DNA of 64,000 nucleotides from Alcanivorax sp. DG881 (GTDB taxonomy: Bacteria; Pseudomonadota; Gammaproteobacteria; Pseudomonadales; Alcanivoracaceae): NCBI RefSeq assembly GCF_000155615.1, contig NZ_DS989915.1, positions 259,277 to 323,276 of the forward strand. Direction: 5' to 3'. Positions within the stretch are counted from its first letter, which is position 1, and each line of letters starts with the position of its first letter. Below are positions 57,963 to 64,000 of this stretch, in pieces. Under the pieces are notes generated by a model, which saw nothing but the letters and a program-made list of their open reading frames with translations, was not told the DNA's origin and did no database searches. The translations under genes and the position numbers were made by a program.

Positions 57963-58760
57963 ATGGCGGAATCGCTGGCTGACAAGGTCGTCTGGATTAC
58001 CGGGGCATCCTCCGGGATCGGTGAAGCCCTGGCGAAGGAATATGCTCGCCGCGGCGCCAGGCTGGTGCTGTCCGCTCGCCGGCATGAAGAGCTGGAGCGA
58101 GTGCGTGGTGGGCTGGTGAACAGCGAAGAGCACGTGGTGCTGCCGCTGGACCTTGGCCAGAGTGAGGCCATGGCGCCAGCCGTGGAGCGTGTCAGCCAGG
58201 CCTGCGGACGGCTGGACCAGGTGGTGCACAATGGCGGAATTTCCCAGCGCTCACTGGTGGCCGACACGGACCTGTCCGTGGATCGCCAGATCATGGAGGT
58301 GAATTTCTTCGGCACCGTGGCGCTGACCAAGGCCGTGCTTCCCTGGCTGAAAGAGCAGGGTGGTGGACGTTTTGTGGTGATCACATCGCTGGTGGGGGAG
58401 CTGCCAACGCCGCTGCGTAGCGCCTATAGCGCCAGCAAGCACGCCTTGCATGGCTTCTTCGAGTCCCTGCGGGCGGAAGAATATGATCAGGGCATCCGGG
58501 TGACGCTGGTGATGCCCGGCTTTATTCGCACCCAGGTGTCGATCAACGCGCTTACTGCCGACGGCTCTCGCCAGGGCACCATGGACGACGCCCAGCAGAC
58601 CGCCATGGCCCCGAAAGAATGCGCCAAACGGCTGGTAGAGGCCGTGCAGCGGGGCCGTGATCAGGTTATCATCGCCGGCCGCGAAGGGGCGGGCATCTAC
58701 CTGAAACGCTGGGCTCCCTCGCTGTACCGTCGATTGATCCGCAAAATGAAGGTCACATAA
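57963..58760 (+). CDS. SDR-family oxidoreductase
   Basis: Start at ATG 57963, after GGGAG; 265 residues. Classical short-chain dehydrogenase: cofactor motif TGASSGIG (13-20), [11 protein letters not shown] (NAG variant NGG), the catalytic Ser in [10 protein letters not shown] and YSASK with the Tyr and Lys. The C-terminal region ([20 protein letters not shown], then [17 protein letters not shown]) matches the DHRS7-like group seen in many marine bacteria. Substrate unknown; lipid or ketone alcohol groups are plausible. Confidence 0.9.
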   Translation: MAESLADKVVWITGASSGIGEALAKEYARRGARLVLSARRHEELERVRGGLVNSEEHVVLPLDLGQSEAMAPAVERVSQACGRLDQVVHNGGISQRSLVADTDLSVDRQIMEVNFFGTVALTKAVLPWLKEQGGGRFVVITSLVGELPTPLRSAYSASKHALHGFFESLRAEEYDQGIRVTLVMPGFIRTQVSINALTADGSRQGTMDDAQQTAMAPKECAKRLVEAVQRGRDQVIIAGREGAGIYLKRWAPSLYRRLIRKMKVT

Positions 58761-58838
58761 ACGCACACATGCGGCACGCAACACGGTTTCACGCAAAATC
58801 CGGTTCTCGCGTCATTCGTGTTGCATGAAGCGTGATGG
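58761..58838. repeat. mirrored period-7 repeat (CACGCAA/CGTGTTG type)
   Basis: Left arm CACGCAA, CACGGTT, TCACGCA; right arm CGTGTTG, CATGAAG, CGTGATG (58818-58838), reverse complementary, in the gap between the SDR gene and ttcA. Confidence 0.7.
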
Positions 58839-58866
58839 CTGTTACACAGATATAGAAAGGGTTCCC

Positions 58867-59718
58867 ATGGACACGCTGGACGCCAAACAACGGACTCGCC
58901 TCAACAAGCTGCAGAAGAAACTGCGGCGGGAAACGGGCCGCGCCATTGCTGATTTCAACATGATCAGTGAGGGTGACAAGGTGATGGTGTGTCTGTCCGG
59001 CGGCAAGGATTCCTACACCATGCTGGAGATTCTGCGCAATCTTCAGCACTCCGCGCCGGTCAATTTCGAGCTGGTGGCGGTGAATATGGACCAGAAACAA
59101 CCCGGGTTCCCGGAGCACATCCTGCCCGAGTATCTGGAAAAAGAAGGCGTGGCGTACCACATTCTGGAAAAAGACACCTATTCCATCGTCAAGGAGAAGG
59201 TGCCGGAAGGAAAGACCACCTGCGGCCTGTGTTCACGCCTGCGCCGGGGCAGCCTGTACGGGTTTGCCGAGGAAATCGGTGCCAACAAAATTGCCCTCGG
59301 TCACCACCGGGATGACATCGTTGAAACCCTGTTCCTGAACATGTTCTACGGCGGCAAGATGAAGGCTATGCCTCCCAAGCTGCGCAGCGATGACAACCGC
59401 AATGTGGTGATTCGCCCGCTGGCCTACTGCCGTGAGAAGGACATCATCGAGTTCTCTGCCCTGAAAGAGTACCCGATCATTCCCTGCAACCTCTGCGGTT
59501 CCCAGAAGAACCTGCAGCGACAGGTGATCAAGGACATGTTGCAGCAGTGGGACAAGCAACAGCCGGGGCGCATTGAAAATATCTTTGCTGCGGTACAGAA
59601 CATCGCCCCCTCGCAGCTGGCAGACACCCGCCTGTTCGACTTTGAAAACCTGGAGCAGGGCCAGCAGCAGGGCGGTGAACAAGCTCACCGTCTGGATGTG
59701 GTTAATCTGTTCGGCTGA
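58867..59718 (+). CDS. ttcA: tRNA 2-thiocytidine(32) synthetase TtcA
   Basis: Start at ATG 58867 (283 residues); the longer frame is untypical. TtcA thiolates cytidine 32 of tRNA with ATP and an iron-sulfur cluster. The PP-loop SGGKDS is at 44-49; the cluster cysteines are in [12 protein letters not shown] (Cys119, Cys122) and [32 protein letters not shown] is also diagnostic. Downstream tail Gln-rich. A single gene. Confidence 0.96.
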   Translation: MDTLDAKQRTRLNKLQKKLRRETGRAIADFNMISEGDKVMVCLSGGKDSYTMLEILRNLQHSAPVNFELVAVNMDQKQPGFPEHILPEYLEKEGVAYHILEKDTYSIVKEKVPEGKTTCGLCSRLRRGSLYGFAEEIGANKIALGHHRDDIVETLFLNMFYGGKMKAMPPKLRSDDNRNVVIRPLAYCREKDIIEFSALKEYPIIPCNLCGSQKNLQRQVIKDMLQQWDKQQPGRIENIFAAVQNIAPSQLADTRLFDFENLEQGQQQGGEQAHRLDVVNLFG

Positions 59719-59949
59719 TCAAAAAACCGGCAAATCAGACTTTGTTTACCGCTAAACATGATTCACGGCGCCGTTTCCGGTAAAATGCCGTCGCCTTATT
59801 TCAGGGCGCCCGTCTTTACGCGCCTTGAACCGTTTCCCCGGGCTTTCGCGATAATCCACACGGTGGCGCGCTGACGCCGACCGGTTGCCGGGTTTTCCCC
59901 GAACGTCCCGATTAACCAAGATTCTCTCGACCAGAAGGGTAGGAGCACC

Positions 59950-62109
59950 ATGACCGATCGTATTCAGAAGGGTGGCCTGGAAATCGCCGCCGAACTCCAT
60001 GATCTGGTAGTCAATGAGATTGCGCCGGGTACCGGCGTCGACCCGGAACACTTCTGGGCCGAGCTGGAAAGCATCCTCAATGACCTCGCCCCCAAGAACA
60101 AGGCGCTGCTGGCCAAGCGCGACGACCTGCAGAAGCAGATCGACGCCTGGCACAAGGCCCGTGCGGGGCAGGCCATCGACATGGCTGAGTACAAGCAGTT
60201 CCTGACGGATATCGGTTATCTGCTGCCCGAAGGCGAAGACTTCAACGTCACCACTGAAAACGTGGATGCCGAAATTGCCACCATCGCCGGCCCGCAGCTG
60301 GTGGTGCCGGTGAAAAACGCGCGCTTTGCCCTGAATGCCGCAAACGCCCGCTGGGGCAGCCTGTACGATGCCCTGTACGGCACCGACGTGATCTCCGACG
60401 AAGGCGGTGCCGAAAAAGGCGGCGCCTACAACCCGAAGCGTGGCGCCAAGGTGATTGCCTGGGCCCGTGACTTCCTGGACAACTATTTCCCGCTGGCCAG
60501 CGGCTCTCACAAGGACAGCACCGGTTATGCCATCGAAGACGGCAAGCTGGTTGTGTCCCTGGGGTCAGAAAAAACCGGCCTGAAAGATGAATTCCAGCTG
60601 CAGGGTTACCTGGGCGATGCCGCCGCACCCACCGGGGTGCTGGTGAAGCACAACAACCTGCACGCGGAAATCCAGTTCGACGCCAGCCACCCGATCGGAG
60701 CTGACGACGCGGCCAACATGAAAGACGTGCTGCTGGAATCCGCCATCACCACCATTCAGGATTGCGAAGACTCCGTTGCCGCCGTTGACGCGGAAGACAA
60801 GGTTGAGGTGTACCGCAACTGGGCCGGTCTGATGAAAGGCGACCTGGAAGAGAGCTTCCAGAAAGGCGGCAAGACCATGACCCGCTCCATGAATGCGGAT
60901 CGTGAGTACACCGCGCTGGACGGCTCTTCCCTGACCCTGCACGGTCGTTCACTGCTGCTGGTTCGCAATGTGGGCCACCTGATGACCAACCCGGCGATCC
61001 TGCATAACGGGGAAGAAACCCCGGAAGGCATCATGGATGGCATGGTTACCGTGCTGGCCGCCATGCATGACCTGAAGAACATCAACAAGGTAAGCAACAG
61101 CCGCACCGGTTCCGTCTATATCGTGAAGCCGAAAATGCACGGCCCGGAAGAAGTGGCCTTTGCGGTTGAGCTGTTCGAGCGTGTAGAAAAAGCATTAGGT
61201 TTGGCTGCTAACACATTGAAAATTGGCATTATGGATGAAGAGCGTCGCACCACTGTGAACCTGAAGGAGTGTATCCGTCAGGCCAAGGAGCGTGTCATCT
61301 TCATCAACACCGGCTTCCTGGATCGCACCGGTGACGAAATGCACACCTCCATGGAAGCGGGCCCCATGGCACCCAAGGGTGAAATGAAAGCCCTGCCGTG
61401 GATCGGCGCCTACGAAGACTGGAACGTGGACATTGGCCTGGAATGCGGCCTGAAAGGTCACGCCCAGATCGGTAAAGGCATGTGGGCCATGCCCGACGAA
61501 ATGGCGCAGATGATGGCCAACAAGGCCGGTCACCCGAAAGCCGGTGCCAACTGTGCATGGGTACCGTCTCCGACTGCCGCCACGCTGCACGTGACCCACT
61601 ACCATGAAATCAACGTGGCTGAGGTTCAGGAAAAGCTGGCTAGCCGCACCCGTGCGTCCCTGGACGACATCCTCACCATTCCGCTGCTGACCCGCGAGCT
61701 GACCGCCGAGGAAATCCAGCAGGAGCTGGATAACAACGCCCAGGGCATGCTGGGTTACGTGGTCCGCTGGATTGATAGTGGTGTGGGTTGCTCCAAGGTG
61801 CCGGACATCAAGGATGTGGGCCTGATGGAAGACCGCGCGACCCTGCGGATTTCCAGCCAGCACGTGGCCAACTGGCTGCACCACGGTATCTGCAGCAAAG
61901 AGCAGGTACTGGAAACCATGAAACGCATGGCGGAAGTGGTGGATCGTCAGAACGCCAACGATCCGGACTACGTGCCCATGGCCAAGGACTTCGACGGCTC
62001 CGTTGCCTTCCAGGCAGCCTGTGAGCTGGTATTCGAAGGCTGTGCACAGCCAAGCGGCTACACCGAGCCGGTTCTGCACCGTCGTCGCCGTGAGCTGAAA
62101 GCCAAGTAA
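59950..62109 (+). CDS. glcB: malate synthase G
   Basis: A 719-residue malate synthase of the monomeric G type that joins glyoxylate and acetyl-CoA to malate. Length agrees with the family (about 720). Motifs: [47 protein letters not shown], the metal-binding [13 protein letters not shown] with its catalytic Glu and the flexible [15 protein letters not shown]. Start at ATG 59950 with GTAGGAG. The 231 bases upstream hold no other gene; TAAAAT at 59780 area may be a -10. Strong terminator after it. Confidence 0.97.
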   Translation: MTDRIQKGGLEIAAELHDLVVNEIAPGTGVDPEHFWAELESILNDLAPKNKALLAKRDDLQKQIDAWHKARAGQAIDMAEYKQFLTDIGYLLPEGEDFNVTTENVDAEIATIAGPQLVVPVKNARFALNAANARWGSLYDALYGTDVISDEGGAEKGGAYNPKRGAKVIAWARDFLDNYFPLASGSHKDSTGYAIEDGKLVVSLGSEKTGLKDEFQLQGYLGDAAAPTGVLVKHNNLHAEIQFDASHPIGADDAANMKDVLLESAITTIQDCEDSVAAVDAEDKVEVYRNWAGLMKGDLEESFQKGGKTMTRSMNADREYTALDGSSLTLHGRSLLLVRNVGHLMTNPAILHNGEETPEGIMDGMVTVLAAMHDLKNINKVSNSRTGSVYIVKPKMHGPEEVAFAVELFERVEKALGLAANTLKIGIMDEERRTTVNLKECIRQAKERVIFINTGFLDRTGDEMHTSMEAGPMAPKGEMKALPWIGAYEDWNVDIGLECGLKGHAQIGKGMWAMPDEMAQMMANKAGHPKAGANCAWVPSPTAATLHVTHYHEINVAEVQEKLASRTRASLDDILTIPLLTRELTAEEIQQELDNNAQGMLGYVVRWIDSGVGCSKVPDIKDVGLMEDRATLRISSQHVANWLHHGICSKEQVLETMKRMAEVVDRQNANDPDYVPMAKDFDGSVAFQAACELVFEGCAQPSGYTEPVLHRRRRELKAK

Positions 62110-62128
62110 GGCGTTCAGCACAACAAAG

Positions 62129-62153
62129 AAGCCCCGCTAGCCGGGGCTTTTTT
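62129..62153 (+). terminator. Rho-independent terminator
   Basis: Stem AAGCCCCG/CGGGGCTT with a 5-base loop and a run of T, 20 bases past the glcB stop. Confidence 0.93.
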
Positions 62154-62214
62154 GTGGGTGGGTTTTGCTCGGCAGGAAGGGCGCCCCCTAATCCCCGGGC
62201 TTTCTACGAAGCCG

Positions 62215-62333
62215 CTGTAGGCGCACCGTTCAGGGTGCGAACCTCGCGCAGCGAGGGTGCGGGTTTGTCTAGCGGGTTGATGATGGGCTCTAACCAATAC
62301 GCCGAAATCGCGCCGCCAGCGACGCTCCTACAG
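62215..62333. repeat. REP-like pair (BIME-like)
   Basis: A first element starts CTGTAGGCGCACC and holds two small hairpins (GCACC/GGTGC and CCTCGC/GCGAGG). A second, in opposite orientation, ends CTCCTACAG and shares 25 identical bases (62307-62331) with the element at 27540-27564. The facing CTGTAGG and CCTACAG ends resemble paired REP sequences of pseudomonads. Confidence 0.65.
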
Positions 62334-62372
62334 CAGGAATCGGGGCCTCACCTGCGAGCCTGTTGCCTGCAG

Positions 62373-63137
62373 CTACTCTTGTTCCACCATCACCTCCAGC
62401 GGCAAAGTCATGCTTTGTTGCTGGTTTTGATAGCCTCCAATGCTCTGACGGCTGCCACTCTGTGTCACGGTGATGCTGCCCATGGGCTGCCAGCGGCCCG
62501 GGGTGACGCGCAAGGTGGTGGCGCTGTGCTGGGTGCGGGCGGTGTTGTGGCTGGCCGGTTGATCAAAGCGCTGGCTGATCTGCAGTACCACGCTGCCGTC
62601 CGGGGTCAGTTGTGGCGTCACCTGAATCCCCTGATCCAGCTGCGCGAAGGTGGTGCCGTAATAGCCACCGCTGAGCGCGACCAGGGTGCCCTGGCTCACA
62701 TTGGCGGGGTAACCGCTGAGTGTACGAATCTGGTAGTGATCCTGGCGCTGCTGTTGCTGGCTTTGCTGGCCGATGCGCACCTCGCCCTGAATCACCGGCG
62801 CCTGGCCGGATTCGATTCGGCCCCGGACATTGGTATCGATGCCACCTTGTTGGCTGCTGCTGCCTTGTTGGCGTCGCAGATGCACGATCAGGGTTGAAGG
62901 GGTGGCTTCCAGGCCGCCCAGAACGCTTTGCAGCTCCTGCATGCTGGCCTCGGTGGTGCGCACAATCAGCTTGCCGCGATAGGCGCGAACGGAGCCGCCA
63001 GCCGGCAATAATGGCTCTATGACAGGAACCAGAGCGGGAGCGTCCGGGCGCTCCAGCACATGAATGCTCATATCGTCAGCCGCAGACAGGCCGGGAAGGG
63101 AAAGCATGATGATAAGCAGTGTCAGGCACAGGCGCAT
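62373..63137 (-). CDS. secretin-like periplasmic protein
   Basis: A 254-residue protein with a signal peptide (MRLCLTLLIIMLSLPGLSAA). Residues about 25-95 look like a secretin N-domain (LVPVIEPLLPAGGSVRAYRG, then KLIVRTTEASMQELQSVLGG), followed by Gln-rich stretches and a beta-rich end (GIQVTPQLTPDGSVVLQIS). It recalls a piece of PilQ/GspD-like secretins without the barrel, known in pseudomonads as stand-alone secretin N-terminal domain proteins. No secretion genes are adjacent. Role unknown. Confidence 0.75.
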   Translation of the reverse strand: MRLCLTLLIIMLSLPGLSAADDMSIHVLERPDAPALVPVIEPLLPAGGSVRAYRGKLIVRTTEASMQELQSVLGGLEATPSTLIVHLRRQQGSSSQQGGIDTNVRGRIESGQAPVIQGEVRIGQQSQQQQRQDHYQIRTLSGYPANVSQGTLVALSGGYYGTTFAQLDQGIQVTPQLTPDGSVVLQISQRFDQPASHNTARTQHSATTLRVTPGRWQPMGSITVTQSGSRQSIGGYQNQQQSMTLPLEVMVEQE

Positions 63138-63308
63138 GGTGTCCTCGCAGAGGTCGGTGGTTCGGGGTTCCGACTCTCTCTACAGTAGCGCTGCCCGCAA
63201 CGGCCCGCCAGTAGGGTGGTGGCGGTCAAATTCTGCCAGGGGCTGGCACTGGCGCCCACCATGCCTACAATGTGCGTCCCGTCAGTCGCTTCGCCAGTCA
63301 GGAATGCC

Positions 63309-63986
63309 ATGTTTGCCAATAGCCGTGCGGTCAGCTCGAATCAGTCGGGTGTCCATGTCGATCTGGAAAAAGTGGTGCGCCGTCACCTGGCGTCGGCCTG
63401 GCGGGCTCCCATCGCCGACCACGACCGTACTGCCTTCGAGCAGGCCCGGGCCTGGCGCGCTGACCAAGGGGCAGATCGCCCTCTGATGCTGGATTCCGGT
63501 TGTGGCACGGGGCGCTCCTCCGTGCTGCTGGCGCAGACGTGCCCGGAGGCGCTGGTGATTGGTGTCGATCAATCGGCCAACCGGCTGGAGCGAGGCGGCC
63601 GCCGTTGGCTGCAGCCGCCGGATAATCTGCTGTTCCTGCGTGCGGACTGCACCGGGTTATGGCGCCTGGTGCAGCAGGCCGGCTGGCAACTTGCCCGGCA
63701 CCAGATCCTATACCCGAATCCCTGGCCGAAAAGCGCCCACCTGAAGCGGCGCTGGCAGGGGCATCCAGTGTGGCCCTCTGTGCTGGCGTTGGGCGGTGAA
63801 CTTGAGTTGCGCAGCAACTGGCCGGTTTATCTTGAGGAGGTTCAGGCGGCGCTGGCAATCAGTGAGATTGACGCGCTGTTGGCGCCCTTAGCGGTATACG
63901 GGGAGGCTGCTACGGATTTCGAGGAAAAGTATCTGGCCAGCGGGCAAACCGTCTGGCAGTTGACCGCAAGCCTGGCGAGGGATTGA
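63309..63986 (+). CDS. TrmB-like SAM-dependent methyltransferase
   Basis: Start at ATG 63309, after CAGGAATG; 225 residues. A class I methyltransferase with DSGCGTGRSSVLLAQ (AdoMet loop), VIGVDQSANRLERG, and YPNPWPKSAHLKRRW, close to the DPWPKKRHHKRRL motif of TrmB, tRNA (guanine-46-N7) methyltransferase. The later TDFEEKYLASGQTVWQL also matches the TrmB end. Asp of DPWP is Asn here, and the sequence is otherwise far from TrmB, so it is a divergent paralogue with uncertain substrate. The organism probably has a separate true TrmB. Confidence 0.72.
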   Translation: MFANSRAVSSNQSGVHVDLEKVVRRHLASAWRAPIADHDRTAFEQARAWRADQGADRPLMLDSGCGTGRSSVLLAQTCPEALVIGVDQSANRLERGGRRWLQPPDNLLFLRADCTGLWRLVQQAGWQLARHQILYPNPWPKSAHLKRRWQGHPVWPSVLALGGELELRSNWPVYLEEVQAALAISEIDALLAPLAVYGEAATDFEEKYLASGQTVWQLTASLARD

Positions 63987-64000
63987 AAGACTGTCGGATT

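Overview
The window is a stretch of ordinary chromosome from a marine-type gammaproteobacterium. The best match by gene content is Alcanivorax or a close relative (Marinobacter/Pseudomonas-like); this is inferred from gene families and gene order, not from a database search. Pointers are a leucine/isovalerate (liu) operon under a MerR regulator, paired acyl-CoA dehydrogenases, acetoacetyl-CoA synthetase, a phasin, malate synthase G, TtcA, PdxB, AlaA, HtpX, BolA and TrhO. I see no rRNA, tRNA, CRISPR array, prophage or intact insertion sequence. Coding density is high and no gap between genes exceeds 300 bases; the longest (about 42649-42944, 27311-27574, 21476-21743, 62110-62372, 59719-59949) are described in the entries or hold nothing I can name.

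Layout. 1-6943 (minus): an envelope gene set of a PEGA-like coiled-coil protein, three large TPR proteins (two of them lipoproteins), a small periplasmic protein and, beyond a terminator, the start of an ExbB/TolQ proton-channel gene. 7094-13660: fructosamine kinase, pdxB, a tiny PA1571-like ORF, an NAD-kinase-family protein, htpX, an rRNA methyltransferase and small proteins. 13734-23284: alaA, a Tag-like glycosylase, a cytochrome c-FTR1 iron permease behind a Fur-like site, the glyoxylate pair (2-hydroxy-3-oxopropionate reductase, hyi), djlA, an MpaB-family protein and YdcH. 23364-31644 (minus): liuR-liuA-liuB-liuC-liuD-aacS. 31768-38716: RND exporter, hybrid histidine kinase with a dehydrogenase-like partner, rraA, CBS and DUF805 proteins. 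38814-44465: mdh, geranylgeranyl-reductase-like protein, AraC regulator, phasin, carboxylesterase. 44619-49986: bolA-trhO, modABC, an Lgt-like membrane protein and a ribbon-helix-helix protein. 50147-57795: GMC oxidoreductase, DUF2914 and YecA proteins, a diguanylate cyclase and two tandem acyl-CoA dehydrogenases. 57963-63986: SDR, ttcA, glcB, a secretin-like protein and a TrmB-like methyltransferase.

How it fits together: much of the content is acyl-CoA, branched-chain and C2/C3 metabolism feeding acetyl-CoA, acetoacetate, glyoxylate and malate (liu/aacS, acyl-CoA dehydrogenases, hyi, glcB, mdh), with iron and molybdate uptake and c-di-GMP/two-component signalling. The two most unusual signals are (1) a family of intergenic repeats of very different sequence that all share a strict 7-base period and often occur as mirrored arms, with copies in every non-overlapping gap of the liu structural genes, and (2) the TPR/proton-channel envelope operon at the left edge.
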